Notes under the pieces: generated by a model
Database searches by the model: none
Told to the model about the DNA's origin: nothing
The model's input: the letters and a program-made list of their open reading frames with translations, nothing else
Translations under genes and position numbers: made by a program
Shown: positions 8,946 to 18,113 of the stretch, in pieces
Position numbering within the stretch: the stretch's first letter is position 1
Layout of the letters: every line of letters starts with the position of its first letter
NCBI GenBank assembly: GCA_946482075.1
Contig: CAMLQG010000005.1
Coordinates: 5,556 to 69,555, forward strand
Length of the DNA stretch: 64,000 nt
DNA from: an uncultured Erythrobacteraceae bacterium
GTDB taxonomy: Bacteria > Pseudomonadota > Alphaproteobacteria > Sphingomonadales > Sphingomonadaceae
Reading direction: 5' to 3'

Positions 8946-10430
8946 ATGAATGATCTGTCTCCTCCAACACCGGCTTTTCTTTCGGGTACCGCCAAGAAGC
9001 TGCTGATCGACGGGAAATGGGAAGAAGCGCTCTCCGGCAAGACTTTCGAGTCCTTCAATCCCTCGACCGGAGAAGCGATCGATCCACTGGCCTGGGGCGG
9101 CCCGGCGGATATCGACCGGGCGGTCGTGGCCGCAAGGCGGGCTTTTGAAGGGCCATGGAGCAGGTTCAAGCCCGCCGAACGCCAGCGCGTGCTGCTCAAG
9201 CTCGCCGATCTGGTCGAAGCGAATGGCGAAGAACTGGCCTTGCTGGATGCAATCGACATGGGAGCGCCGATCACCAATGCGCGCTGGTTGGTCGGCCTGA
9301 TTGCCGATACCTTCCGCTTCTGCGCCGGACAGGCCGTGGCCATCGCCGGGGAGACATTGTCGAACTCCCTGCCGGGGCGGATATTCTCCTGCACGGTGAA
9401 GGAGCCGGTCGGCGTCGTGGGCGGCATCATCCCCTGGAATGGGCCCATGTTCAACGCGACGTGGAAGATCGCGCCCGCCCTGGCAACGGGATGTACCCTC
9501 GTCCTCAAATGCGCGGAGCAGGCTGCACTGAGCCCCCTGCGCCTGGGCGAGCTTTGCCTCGAGGCAGGTGTTCCGCCGGGCGTGGTCAACTGCGTCACCG
9601 GCTTCGGCGACGCCGGCGCCGCCCTTTCCGCGCATCGGGACGTCGACAAGGTGGCCTTCACCGGCTCCACCGCGACGGGCCAGAAGATCGTCGAGGCGTC
9701 CGCGGGAAATCTGAAGCGGCTTACGATGGAACTGGGCGGAAAATCGCCGAATATCGTTTTCGCCGATGCCGATCTGGATGCCGCTGTCACCGGGGCGGCC
9801 ATGGCAGTCTTCCAGAACAGCGGGCAGGTCTGTTCGGCAGGAACGCGATTATTCGTGGAACGGACCATATATGACGAATTCGTCGCAAGGGTGGCGGACT
9901 TTGCGGGGACGCTTCGCGTGGGGCACAGCCTCGACCCCGAGACGCAACTCGGGCCCCTCGTATCCGCCGAGCAGCTTGAGCGGGTCACCGGCTATTTGTC
10001 TGCGGGCCATGAAGAGGGAGCGACCGCCCTGGCCGGTGGCGCACGCTTGACCGAGGGCGCTCTCGCAAGCGGATATTTCGTGCCGCCCACGGTCTTCGCC
10101 GGGGTCAATAACGACATGAAAATCGCGCGCGAGGAGATCTTCGGGCCGGTGGTCTCGGCAATTCCGTTCGATACGATCGACGAGGCCGTGACGATGGCCA
10201 ACGATACCCCGTTCGGCCTCGGAAGCGGAGTGTGGACTCGCGACATCGGCAAGGCGCACGGGGTTGCCGCGCGCATTCGCGCGGGCTCGGTCTGGGTGAA
10301 TAACTATCAGGCCATGGACCCGGCGGTGCCGTTTGGCGGCTACAAGATGAGCGGTTACGGCCTGGAAGGCGGCAAGCCCCATATCGAGGCCTATCTCAAT
10401 TCGAAAAGCATCTGGATCAAGACCGAATAG
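8946..10430 (+). CDS. NAD(P)-dependent aldehyde dehydrogenase
   Basis: Oxidises an aldehyde to its acid. The 494-residue protein has the general-base Glu262 in MELGGKSPN and the nucleophile Cys296 in GQVCSAG, plus IPWNGPMFNATWK in the cofactor region and GGYKMSGYG near the end. Sequence style fits the ALDH1/betaine-aldehyde or phenylacetaldehyde dehydrogenase group. ATG 8946 has AGAGGAA upstream. It forms a likely operon with the small monooxygenase under the divergent TetR protein, and an AraC regulator follows. Confidence 0.93.
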   Translation: MNDLSPPTPAFLSGTAKKLLIDGKWEEALSGKTFESFNPSTGEAIDPLAWGGPADIDRAVVAARRAFEGPWSRFKPAERQRVLLKLADLVEANGEELALLDAIDMGAPITNARWLVGLIADTFRFCAGQAVAIAGETLSNSLPGRIFSCTVKEPVGVVGGIIPWNGPMFNATWKIAPALATGCTLVLKCAEQAALSPLRLGELCLEAGVPPGVVNCVTGFGDAGAALSAHRDVDKVAFTGSTATGQKIVEASAGNLKRLTMELGGKSPNIVFADADLDAAVTGAAMAVFQNSGQVCSAGTRLFVERTIYDEFVARVADFAGTLRVGHSLDPETQLGPLVSAEQLERVTGYLSAGHEEGATALAGGARLTEGALASGYFVPPTVFAGVNNDMKIAREEIFGPVVSAIPFDTIDEAVTMANDTPFGLGSGVWTRDIGKAHGVAARIRAGSVWVNNYQAMDPAVPFGGYKMSGYGLEGGKPHIEAYLNSKSIWIKTE

Positions 10431-10499
10431 GCCGAGCAGCCGGACGATCGGAGCACGACGGGATCTCCGGCGCTTCCTGGAACGTCGAGTAAGCCTGGA

Positions 10500-10545
10500 G
10501 GTGGGAAGAAGGCCGGCCACTGCACGATAGCGGTCGCTTCCCACC
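10500..10545. terminator. Candidate hairpin after aldehyde dehydrogenase
   Basis: GGTGGGAAG (10500-10508) and CTTCCCACC (10537-10545) are perfect 9-base inverted arms 70 bp past the aldehyde dehydrogenase stop. There is no U-run, so this may be a factor-dependent terminator or a regulator site rather than a classic terminator. The rest of 10431-10679 shows nothing else that I recognise. Confidence 0.35.
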
Positions 10546-10679
10546 CCTTGCGCACGTCTTCAGCTATGTTGCGAGTTCAATCAAGGCCAGTTTCCAGCTG
10601 GAGACGGGAGCTTACTTTATGATGACCGGGCCTTGCCCATATACGGCAGGAATATCGCGCGAACCCGGGAGAGCGCTCG

Positions 10680-11675
10680 TTGCAGAGAAGCTTCACTTTC
10701 GCTGGTCGGAAAACCGATGGCCAAAACCTCGGATACGCCGAGTTTATCGAACGCGAATTTTATCAGGGCGACCTGTCGGTCAAAGCCACCGACGATTTCA
10801 TGATAACTGCGCAAAAGGCTCTTTCGCACCCCTTGAGCCTGATACGCATGGTTTCCAACTCGGACGTGTTCTATCGGCGAGCCTGGCACCACATCCGCGG
10901 CAACAAAACCGGTTTGCGGGTCCTCTGGTTCGTTCGACGCGGAACGGTCAAGCTCGTCCGGTCTCACAGCACCTATTCGATCCAGGCGGGAGAATGGGGG
11001 ATGGTCGATTCCAACCTCCCATTTCATGCAAACACTCTCACCGACGGTGGAAAGTTCGAAGTGCTTTACGCGGTCCTTCCAGCGCACCTCTATCTTTCGC
11101 ATCTTCCCACCGCAAACAGTCTCGATGGACCGCTGAAGATCGACGGTACTGATGAAATTACCAGCCGTCTGCTTAATTTGCTCAGCGATTTGGGCCACGA
11201 GTTTAGCGCATCTGCAGCAGAACCGCTGGTCGATGCGCTTCTAGAAAATCTCGCCAATCGAGTCCGTGAAAGCATCGATTGGCAACCAGCCCGAGAGAGG
11301 AATGCAGCGACCCACGTCGCGCAGATCAAGGCACTGATCGCATGCAACCTGACCGATCCAAATCTCAAGCATGAGGATGTGGCCGCGCAGTGCGGGATGT
11401 CTTCGCGCTATCTGTATTATCTGCTGAAAGCCGAGAACACGACCTTTGCCAGATTGTTATGGAGCCAGCGTCTCGAAAAGGCTCGCGAGTGGCTCGGTTC
11501 GGAAAGTTTCCGTGAAAGCACGGTTCGCGAGATAGCATTGCGGGCAGGCTTCAAGGGAGCGTCCCATTTCAGCAGAAGCTTCAAAGCTGCATTCGGCGTG
11601 TCACCTGTTCAATACCGGGCAGAGGCTGCCGATGGCGAGAATGACGTCGACCTTCCCAAGCAGTTGCTAAATTGA
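10680..11675 (+). CDS. AraC-family transcriptional regulator
   Basis: The 331-residue protein has an N-terminal AraC-binding-like domain (about residues 20-195, with GLRVLWFVRRGTVKL and SIQAGEWGMVD) and a C-terminal double helix-turn-helix (AAQCGMSSRYLYYLLKAEN, then REIALRAGFKGASHFSRSFK). It belongs to the group with the AraC_binding_2 domain found near aromatic and aldehyde catabolic genes. The start is TTG 10680, preceded by GGGAGA at 10667-10672. It probably activates the neighbouring monooxygenase/dehydrogenase genes, but that is inference from position. Confidence 0.88.
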   Translation: MQRSFTFAGRKTDGQNLGYAEFIEREFYQGDLSVKATDDFMITAQKALSHPLSLIRMVSNSDVFYRRAWHHIRGNKTGLRVLWFVRRGTVKLVRSHSTYSIQAGEWGMVDSNLPFHANTLTDGGKFEVLYAVLPAHLYLSHLPTANSLDGPLKIDGTDEITSRLLNLLSDLGHEFSASAAEPLVDALLENLANRVRESIDWQPARERNAATHVAQIKALIACNLTDPNLKHEDVAAQCGMSSRYLYYLLKAENTTFARLLWSQRLEKAREWLGSESFRESTVREIALRAGFKGASHFSRSFKAAFGVSPVQYRAEAADGENDVDLPKQLLN

Positions 11676-11831
11676 CAGTGAACCGACCGCCAGGCGCCAA
11701 TATCCGCTTTCCACGCATCCGGTCCACCATCCCCGTAGAGCCAAAGGCGCGGCGAAAAGGTATCGGTTTCCGATTTGACATTCCTCCTCGATCCGCAAAG
11801 GGAGCGCTCGATCGCTATCGAGGAAGCTTCC

Positions 11832-12302
11832 GTGACGCCTGTATCCCTGCCCCCAGCCCCCCAAGGCTACCGGACCCTGCCCTTCTCGGGGTTCAGCGCG
11901 CTGGTCGGCCCCTTGTTCTGGCGTATCGGGCCCAAGGGGTTCGAGCTCGGGTTCCGCGTCACGCCCGACCAGTGCAACGGGATGCTCTCCGTGCATGGCG
12001 GGATGATCGCGACGCTGATGGACATGCAGCTCGCGCTCGGCGCGCGGGTCAATGACGAGCGGGTAAGGGACAATTACCTGCCGACGATCAGCCTTCAGCT
12101 CGATTATCTGAGCGGCGCTACATCCGGCGCCTGGGTCTATGGCCAGACCGAAGTCCTCAAAGTGACGCGCCGCATGGTGTTCGTGCAGGGTCTCGCCCTT
12201 ACCGAAGGCGAAGTGATCGCGCGGGCCAGCGCCGTCCTCAAGATCGGCGAAAGCGCCAAGGGCACCGCAGTCGATGTCGGCGAATGGCTCCGGACGCGCT
12301 GA
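11832..12302 (+). CDS. PaaI-family (hotdog-fold) thioesterase
   Basis: Hydrolyses acyl-CoA thioesters. The hotdog active-site region CNGMLSVHGGMIATLMDMQLALGA is split as NGMLSVHGG and TLMDMQLA, with His-Gly-Gly as in PaaI proteins. GTG 11832 gives 156 residues and is preceded by GAGGAAG at good spacing; a TTG at 11775 would extend it but coincides with a TTGACA promoter-like hexamer. It may serve an acyl-CoA pathway together with the neighbouring genes; the substrate is unknown. Confidence 0.85.
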   Translation: MTPVSLPPAPQGYRTLPFSGFSALVGPLFWRIGPKGFELGFRVTPDQCNGMLSVHGGMIATLMDMQLALGARVNDERVRDNYLPTISLQLDYLSGATSGAWVYGQTEVLKVTRRMVFVQGLALTEGEVIARASAVLKIGESAKGTAVDVGEWLRTR

Positions 12303-12315
12303 TCCCGAACCGGTC

Positions 12316-12987
12316 TCAGCGCGTGGCCTTCAGCAGCATCCGCGCGGTCACCATGAACCACAGGCCGAACGCGCCGAGCCCCAGCCAGTAGCAGAACAGC
12401 CCGCTCCAGGCGAAAGCACCGGTCTTGAAGAAGGCCAGGAAGCCGCCGGGCAGGAAAGCCACGCCCATCCACACGTTGAACCACGCGAACCAACGCGGGA
12501 AGACCGGCGCCGGCGAACGGTCCTGGAAGACCGCGAGACCCAGAGCGCCGACCTGCAGCAGGCCGCCGATGACCGGCATGAAGATTATCATCCAGCCCAG
12601 ATCGTTGAGCAGCTGGATGATCTCATCGGAGCGTTCGGGTCGGAACGCGGCCGCGGTCCAGAAGGTGGAGCCCACCGCGCCGGGAATGCACACGACCACC
12701 ACGCCCAGCGCCAGTTGCGCCTTGGCAAGCGTGGAGCCCACTCCGTCGATCCGTTCGATCTGGGTGGAAATCACGGCGTAGAACGGCGCCAGCATCGAGA
12801 AGGCGCCGACCATCAGCGTGCCCCCAATCAGGATGCCCCATTGATTGTCGCGGAACCGCGCCGCGATCTCCGCCGCGCCCGATGACGGCTTGGGCGGCGG
12901 CAGGAAGCCCATCAGCGGCCAGAGCGCGACACCGATGATCACCGCTGCGAAGATACCGCACCACACGCAGAGACGCTGAGAATTCAT
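12316..12987 (-). CDS. Hypothetical multi-pass membrane protein
   Basis: The 223-residue protein has about six hydrophobic segments (first at residues 5-30, others near 55-75, 90-115, 130-150, 160-180 and 190-215) and a conserved-looking loop AAEIAARFRDNQWGILIGG. I do not recognise a named function; similar proteins occur singly near catabolic genes in sphingomonads and mycobacteria. ATG 12985-12987 is preceded by GGGGGATGG. It is convergent with the thioesterase gene. Confidence 0.75.
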   Translation of the reverse strand: MNSQRLCVWCGIFAAVIIGVALWPLMGFLPPPKPSSGAAEIAARFRDNQWGILIGGTLMVGAFSMLAPFYAVISTQIERIDGVGSTLAKAQLALGVVVVCIPGAVGSTFWTAAAFRPERSDEIIQLLNDLGWMIIFMPVIGGLLQVGALGLAVFQDRSPAPVFPRWFAWFNVWMGVAFLPGGFLAFFKTGAFAWSGLFCYWLGLGAFGLWFMVTARMLLKATR

Positions 12988-13066
12988 GTGCCCATCCCCC
13001 AATTACCAGCGAACAGGCTTATACGAGCGGCGGTCCGTCTCCCAAGACAGGATCTTTGAAATGAAG

Positions 13067-13091
13067 CCGGTCCGCATCAAGCGAACCGGCC
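13067..13091 (-). terminator. Likely terminator of the globin gene
   Basis: GCCGGTCCGC and GCGAACCGGC form a 10-base stem with one mismatch around a 5-base loop, followed on the minus strand by TTCATTT. It lies about 30 bp past the globin stop. Confidence 0.55.
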
Positions 13092-13122
13092 CCTTGCGAT
13101 GGATTGGCCGGCTTCCGGCGGA

Positions 13123-13572
13123 TCAGGCGGCTTCGGCATCCTCATAGGCTTGTGCTTCGGCCGCGATGAGGATGTCGGCCAGCATCCAGTAAGCCTCGCC
13201 CCAGGCGGCCAGCACTCTGTCAGTGGCGACCTCCTCGCCCAGGACTTCGCGGATCGCGGGCAGGAGCGCCGCGGCGACGGCGGGATAATGCTCGGGCTTT
13301 ACCCCTGTCTCGACATGGCGCGCGACCATGCGGCCGACCGCCGGGCCGAGATTTTCCAGCCGGTCGATATTCTTCGCATAGGCCAGGATGGCGCCCGCCA
13401 GCCGGCGCGGCTGTTCTCCGCTGCGTTGCGCGGCCTTGTCGAACATCGCCTCGATCTCCGGGTCCTGCAGCAGGCGGGCATACATCGCGGTAGTGATGGC
13501 GACGCCGTGCTTCTCGATCGCGGGTGCAGTGGCCTTGACGGTGGCGATGGCTTCGGAAGACGCAGTACGCAT
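13123..13572 (-). CDS. Single-domain globin, flavohemoglobin-type
   Basis: The 149 residues match the heme domain of flavohemoglobins without the reductase part. Expected functional residues are seen: Tyr31 (B10), Gln54 (E7) and the proximal His86 (F8) in ARHVETGVKPEHYP. Such globins dioxygenate nitric oxide to nitrate when a reductase supplies electrons. No reductase gene is adjacent. It is divergent from an NsrR-like repressor with two inverted repeats between them, which supports a role in nitric oxide defence. Confidence 0.92.
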   Translation of the reverse strand: MRTASSEAIATVKATAPAIEKHGVAITTAMYARLLQDPEIEAMFDKAAQRSGEQPRRLAGAILAYAKNIDRLENLGPAVGRMVARHVETGVKPEHYPAVAAALLPAIREVLGEEVATDRVLAAWGEAYWMLADILIAAEAQAYEDAEAA

Positions 13573-13589
13573 GGGAGACCTCCTATTTG

Positions 13590-13606
13590 TGGTATATTAA
13601 ATACCA
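13590..13606. promoter_or_regulatory. Palindrome 1 between globin and Rrf2 genes
   Basis: TGGTAT and ATACCA are perfect 6-base arms with a 5-base AT spacer, lying 18 bp before the globin start and within its likely promoter. A good position for repression of the globin gene. Confidence 0.55.
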
Positions 13607-13613
13607 GTATTAA

Positions 13614-13634
13614 ATTTGCATGATTCGTGCAAAT
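13614..13634. promoter_or_regulatory. Palindrome 2, candidate NsrR operator
   Basis: ATTTGCA and TGCAAAT are perfect 7-base arms around a 7-base centre in which most positions also match, so the 21-bp site is close to fully symmetric. Its A/T-rich arms with GCA cores resemble the general form of NsrR/Rrf2 operators. It lies between the divergent globin and Rrf2 genes. Confidence 0.6.
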
Positions 13635-13683
13635 CCTTTTCGTCACGCATGTGTTCATCACCTAAACCCGCCCGGCACCGCCC

Positions 13684-14097
13684 ATGCAACTCACCCAGCA
13701 CACCGACCTCGGCCTGCGCCTGCTCATCGTCCTCGCTCGCCAGGGCGGCGGGCCGATCGGCTTGCCCGCTTTCGCGACCGACCAGAAGCTGTCCTATAAT
13801 CACGTCACCAAGGTGGCGCAGGCGTTGGGCCATGCGGGCTTCATCACCAGCCAGCGCGGCCGCAGCGGCGGCGTCTCCCTCGCGCGACCGGCAGCCGAGA
13901 TCACGGTGGGCGAAGTGGTCCGCGCGCTGGAGCCGAGCCTGCGCCTGGCGGATTGCGCGAATTGCGAGCTGCGCTTCGATTGCACCACCAGCGGTGTGCT
14001 GGCCAAAGCGCTGGCGGCGTTCCTCGACGTGCTGGACCACACGACGCTTGCCGAAGCGGCGAAAGCGGGAAGTCCCGCGTCCCCCACCTGGGGCTAG
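13684..14097 (+). CDS. nsrR: Rrf2-family nitric oxide-responsive repressor, NsrR-like
   Basis: The 137-residue protein has the Rrf2 winged-helix domain (residues 1-80, with LSYNHVTKVAQALGHAGFI) and three cysteines, Cys91, Cys94 and Cys100, where NsrR binds its Fe-S cluster. The C-terminal AFLDVLDHTTLAE strongly resembles NsrR rather than IscR. NsrR represses nitric oxide detoxification genes until NO attacks the cluster; the divergent globin is the obvious target. Its TAG stop shares the tetranucleotide CTAG with the stop of the convergent thioesterase gene. Confidence 0.9.
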   Translation: MQLTQHTDLGLRLLIVLARQGGGPIGLPAFATDQKLSYNHVTKVAQALGHAGFITSQRGRSGGVSLARPAAEITVGEVVRALEPSLRLADCANCELRFDCTTSGVLAKALAAFLDVLDHTTLAEAAKAGSPASPTWG

Positions 14098-14552
14098 TCC
14101 CGCTCTCCGGTCAGGAGCACGTCGATACGATTGTCGAAATCGTGCAGCAGCTGCTTCACTTCATCTGCGATCGCGCGGGGCCGATGGGTTTCCATGTCGA
14201 CCGAGACGTGCACGATCCGGATCGCCGCGCGCAGATCCCCCTCCCCCTCCTCGGCCGCACCGCGCAGTTCGATCAGCGTGGTCAGGCTGGTCGTCCCGAT
14301 CCGTTCCGTCACGCAGCACAGGTCGATCAGTTCGAAGGGCTGGATAGGCTTCTTGAAGTCGATATTGGCGTTGGCGACATGGAACGACAGCATCGTATCA
14401 CCGAACAGATCCATCCCCAGCCGCTTCCAATAGACCGAGATCGCGAGGTCGGCGTAATCGAGATAGCGCGCATTGAAGATCACCGCCTGCATGTCGGACT
14501 CGCCATAACGGGTGAGGATACGGTGGCGCAGCTTGAACGGGCTTGGTGGCAC
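14094..14552 (-). CDS. YbgC-type acyl-CoA thioesterase
   Basis: 4-hydroxybenzoyl-CoA thioesterase family. The hotdog signature with the catalytic Asp appears as YLDYADLAISVYW, preceded by RYGESDMQAVIFNARY. I chose GTG 14552 (152 residues) with AAGGA ten bases upstream; the frame stays open to a TTG at 14600. It converges on the NsrR-like gene with overlapping stop codons. Confidence 0.85.
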   Translation of the reverse strand: MPPSPFKLRHRILTRYGESDMQAVIFNARYLDYADLAISVYWKRLGMDLFGDTMLSFHVANANIDFKKPIQPFELIDLCCVTERIGTTSLTTLIELRGAAEEGEGDLRAAIRIVHVSVDMETHRPRAIADEVKQLLHDFDNRIDVLLTGERD

Positions 14553-14695
14553 GAAGCGGGAATCCTTTCGACTTGGAAGCGCGACGTAACACGTTCGCAA
14601 TCGAAACGCGCACGGTGTTGATGCGCGGATTGCTTGCTACGCGGGCGAACCGACGCTAATCGCGCGCACTTCCTACTTTTTCCGAGGATTCTGAG

Positions 14696-15052
14696 TTGAC
14701 CGGCACCGCCCATCCCCACGGCCAGTTCATCCTGTCCGGGCCGAGCGAGAAGCTCGACGCGGCACATTGGCCAGTGCGGGGCGATCTGGCGCATATAGCT
14801 CTGGCCGGGCGCTATTTCGTGCCGCATTATGCCGTGCCGCAGCCTCGCCCGGTGCTGGAGGGAACGACGGTCCTGCGGGCCGCCCCGCGTGAGGATGCGG
14901 AACAGCGCGGCGAGCTTGCGTCGGGCACGCAGTTCAACGTGCTGGACATCGCCGGCGAATGGGCCTGGGGTTGCGCCGGCGATGGCGGTTCGGTCGGTTA
15001 TGTCCGGCTGACATCACTCGGCGGCCCGGCCGTAGGAGAAATAGCGGCATGA
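14696..15052 (+). CDS. SH3-domain protein, resembles N-terminal part of NlpC/P60 peptidases
   Basis: The 118 residues match the N-terminal and SH3 region typical of sphingomonad C40 peptidases (VRGDLAHIALAGRYFVPHYA, then TVLRAAPREDAEQRGEL and GEWAWG), but the protein stops where the catalytic NlpC/P60 domain would begin. No signal peptide is seen. The start is TTG 14696, seven bases after CGAGGA. Its TGA overlaps the argC ATG (ATGA), so the two are translated together. The role is unknown; it may be a remnant or a separate small binding protein. Confidence 0.72.
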   Translation: MTGTAHPHGQFILSGPSEKLDAAHWPVRGDLAHIALAGRYFVPHYAVPQPRPVLEGTTVLRAAPREDAEQRGELASGTQFNVLDIAGEWAWGCAGDGGSVGYVRLTSLGGPAVGEIAA

Positions 15053-15966
15053 GCGCGACGGTCTTCATCGATGGCGCAGCCGGCACGACCGGCCTGGAAA
15101 TCGCGGAACGGCTGGCCGGACGACCGGAATTCACGCTGGTCGTGCTCGACGATGCGCGGCGCAAGGACGATGCTGCGCGCGCCGAAGCGCTGAACGACGC
15201 CGATTTCGTGATCCTGTGCCTGCCCGACGATGCCGCGCGCGATGCCGTCGCCATGATCCGCAACGACCGGACGCGGGTGATCGATGCATCCAGCGCGCAT
15301 CGGGTCAGTGAAGGTTGGACCTACGGGTTCCCCGAACTGATCGGCCGCAATGCGGTCGCCGGGGCGATGCGGGTCAGCAATCCGGGCTGCTATCCCACCG
15401 GCTTTCTCGGCCTTGTCGCCCCGCTGGTGCGCGCCGGTTTCCTGACGCCGGACTGGCATTACAGCTGCAACGCGGTCTCCGGCTATTCGGGCGGCGGCAA
15501 AGCGCTGATCCAGCGTTTCGAAGCCGATCCCGACATTGCCTTCCGCGCCTATGGGCTGACACTGGGCCACAAGCATGTGCCCGAGATGCAGCGCCATGCG
15601 GGCCTGCTCCATCCACCTGTCTTCTCGCCCGCCGTGGTGCCGGTCTATCGCGGCATGGTGGTGGAAGTGCCGCTGGCACTCGCCACGATGACCAATGCGG
15701 CCAATGCCGCGGAACTGCGTGCCGTCCTGGGCGACTTCTACGCCGGGAGCCCAATTGTCTCCATGGGGCCGGAAACGGCGGACGAACTATTGCTGCGCGG
15801 ATCGGATGAAGCGAACGACCGGCTGGTGCTGCATGTCTTCGCAGATGAAACCCATGCGCGACTCGTCTCCGTGCTCGACAATCTCGGCAAAGGGGCGAGC
15901 GGGGCGGCCGTGCAGTCGTTGAACCTGATGGCAGGCCTGCCGGAAACCACCGGCCTCAGGCTTTGA
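15049..15966 (+). CDS. argC: N-acetyl-gamma-glutamyl-phosphate reductase, short type
   Basis: Third step of arginine biosynthesis, reducing N-acetylglutamyl phosphate with NADPH. The N-terminal nucleotide-binding motif is FIDGAAGTTGLEI, and the catalytic Cys114 lies in SNPGCYPTGF. At 305 residues it is the type 2 ArgC (about 310) rather than the 340-residue form. It overlaps the SH3 gene by four bases. The downstream 252 bp hold the candidate glnB promoter. Confidence 0.94.
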   Translation: MSATVFIDGAAGTTGLEIAERLAGRPEFTLVVLDDARRKDDAARAEALNDADFVILCLPDDAARDAVAMIRNDRTRVIDASSAHRVSEGWTYGFPELIGRNAVAGAMRVSNPGCYPTGFLGLVAPLVRAGFLTPDWHYSCNAVSGYSGGGKALIQRFEADPDIAFRAYGLTLGHKHVPEMQRHAGLLHPPVFSPAVVPVYRGMVVEVPLALATMTNAANAAELRAVLGDFYAGSPIVSMGPETADELLLRGSDEANDRLVLHVFADETHARLVSVLDNLGKGASGAAVQSLNLMAGLPETTGLRL

Positions 15967-16122
15967 TGCCTAATATTCAGGCACGCGCCTGACCAATATT
16001 TGCTCAGCGATTGCCTTTTGCACCGCAACCGGTAGCAGGCACGTCTTGCCAGGCTGGAAAAGACTCTGTTGAATCCGCCCTTTTCGCAAGCGCAACGATG
16101 TCCTAACTCATGGCGCCATGCT

Positions 16123-16138
16123 TGGCATGATTCTTGAT
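16123..16138 (+). promoter_or_regulatory. Candidate sigma-54 promoter for glnB-glnA
   Basis: TGGCATGATTCTTGAT fits the -24/-12 pattern TGGCAC-N5-TTGCA, with the GG kept and the -12 GC changed to GA. It lies about 80 bp before the glnB start, in the right direction, where a nitrogen-regulated promoter is expected. The weak -12 leaves this uncertain. Confidence 0.4.
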
Positions 16139-16197
16139 GATGAAGTGCCGGATGGAACATGAACAAACCGGCCCGCGATTCAGCGGTGCCGGGTTGA

Positions 16198-16557
<360 letters not shown>

Positions 16558-16635
16558 TTTCATCTCTTTCGCTCATGGGCCCGCCCGCGCCGAAGGGCTG
16601 CCCTGTTTCAATCGGCACAAGAAGGAAGAACCGTA

Positions 16636-18045
16636 ATGGCCAACGCAAAGGACATCATCAAGCGCATCAAGGAAGAGGAGATCGAGTGGGTCGATCTGCG
16701 CTTCACCGATCCGAAGGGCAAGTGGCAGCACCTCACCATGGTGTCGTCCGTTCTGGGCGAGGATGAGCTGGAAGACGGCCTGATGTTCGACGGCTCTTCG
16801 ATCGAGGGCTGGAAGGCCATCAACGAATCCGACATGATCCTGAAGCCCGATCTGGACGCGGTCTATGTCGATCCGTTCAGCGCCACGCCGATGCTGATCA
16901 TCTGCTGCGACATCGTCGAGCCTTCGAGCGGCGAACTCTACGCCCGCGATCCGCGTTCGACCGCCAAGCGCGCCGAAGCCTTCGTGAAGAGCTCGGGTGT
17001 GGGCGACACGGTCTATGTCGGTCCGGAAGCCGAGTTCTTCCTGTTCGACGACGTCCGCTTCTATGACGGCTATGACGGCAACGGCTTCAAGATCGACGAC
17101 ATAGAACTGCCGACCAATTCCGACAAGGAATTCGAAGGTGGCAACCTGGCCCACCGTCCACGCGCCAAGGGCGGCTATTTCCCGGTCGCGCCGGTCGACA
17201 GCTGTGTCGACATCCGTGGCGAAATGGTTTCGACCATGATCGAAATGGGCCTGCCCTGCGACAAGCACCACCATGAAGTCGCTTCGGCTCAGCACGAACT
17301 CGGCCTGACCTTCGGCACGCTGGTGCAGACGGCGGACCGCATGCAGGTCTACAAATATGTCGTGCAGCAGGTCGCGCAGGCCTATGGCAAGACGGCGACT
17401 TTCATGCCGAAGCCGATCAAGACGGACAACGGTTCGGGCATGCATACCCACATGTCGATCTGGGATGGCGGCAAGCCGCTCTTCGCCGGCAACGGCTATG
17501 CCGGCCTGTCGGACCTGTGCCTGTACTACATCGGCGGCGTCATCAAGCACGCCAAGGCGCTGAATGCCTTCACCAACCCGACCACCAACAGCTACAAGCG
17601 CCTGGTGCCGGGCTATGAAGCCCCCGTTCTGCTGGCCTATTCCGCCCGCAACCGCTCCGCGTCCTGCCGCATCCCCTACGGCTCGGGCGAAAAGGCGAAG
17701 CGCGTGGAATTCCGCTTCCCCGATGCGATGGCCAACCCCTATCTCTGCTATGCCGCGCTGCTCATGGCCGGGCTCGACGGGATCAAGAACAAGATCCATC
17801 CGGGCGAAGCCATGGACAAGAACCTGTACGATCTGCCGCCGGCCGAACTGGCCGAAGTGCCGACCGTCTGCGGTTCGCTGCGTGAAGCTCTCGAATCGCT
17901 GGAAGCCGATCACGAATTCCTGCTTCAGGGCGGCGTTTTCACCAAGGATCAGATCGATGCCTATATCGAACTGAAATGGCCGGAAGTGATGCGCTGGGAA
18001 ACCACGCCGAGCGCGGTCGAGTTCGACATGTACTACAGCGCCTGA
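16636..18045 (+). CDS. glnA: Glutamine synthetase type I
   Basis: Makes glutamine from glutamate, ammonia and ATP. At 469 residues it is full length for GSI-beta. Visible signatures are [33 protein letters not shown], and the adenylylation site Tyr398 in KNLYDLPP, so the enzyme is probably switched off by GlnE when nitrogen is plentiful, under control of the adjacent PII. A strong terminator follows. Confidence 0.97.
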   Translation: MANAKDIIKRIKEEEIEWVDLRFTDPKGKWQHLTMVSSVLGEDELEDGLMFDGSSIEGWKAINESDMILKPDLDAVYVDPFSATPMLIICCDIVEPSSGELYARDPRSTAKRAEAFVKSSGVGDTVYVGPEAEFFLFDDVRFYDGYDGNGFKIDDIELPTNSDKEFEGGNLAHRPRAKGGYFPVAPVDSCVDIRGEMVSTMIEMGLPCDKHHHEVASAQHELGLTFGTLVQTADRMQVYKYVVQQVAQAYGKTATFMPKPIKTDNGSGMHTHMSIWDGGKPLFAGNGYAGLSDLCLYYIGGVIKHAKALNAFTNPTTNSYKRLVPGYEAPVLLAYSARNRSASCRIPYGSGEKAKRVEFRFPDAMANPYLCYAALLMAGLDGIKNKIHPGEAMDKNLYDLPPAELAEVPTVCGSLREALESLEADHEFLLQGGVFTKDQIDAYIELKWPEVMRWETTPSAVEFDMYYSA

Positions 18046-18082
18046 TCCAGGCTGTTACGGCCTTCAAGGCTGAAGGAAATGG

Positions 18083-18113
18083 GGGGCGTCCGGGAAACCG
18101 GGCGCCCCTTTTT
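18083..18113 (+). terminator. Rho-independent terminator of glnB-glnA
   Basis: GGGGCG-T-CCGG and CCGG-G-CGCCCC form an 11-pair stem (one G-U) closed by a GAAA tetraloop, followed by TTTTT. It lies 38 bp past the glnA stop. Confidence 0.92.

Noticed and set aside
11775..11831. Upstream TTG start for the PaaI-type thioesterase
   Set aside because: The TTG is part of TTGACA, and GTG 11832 has a properly spaced ribosome site.
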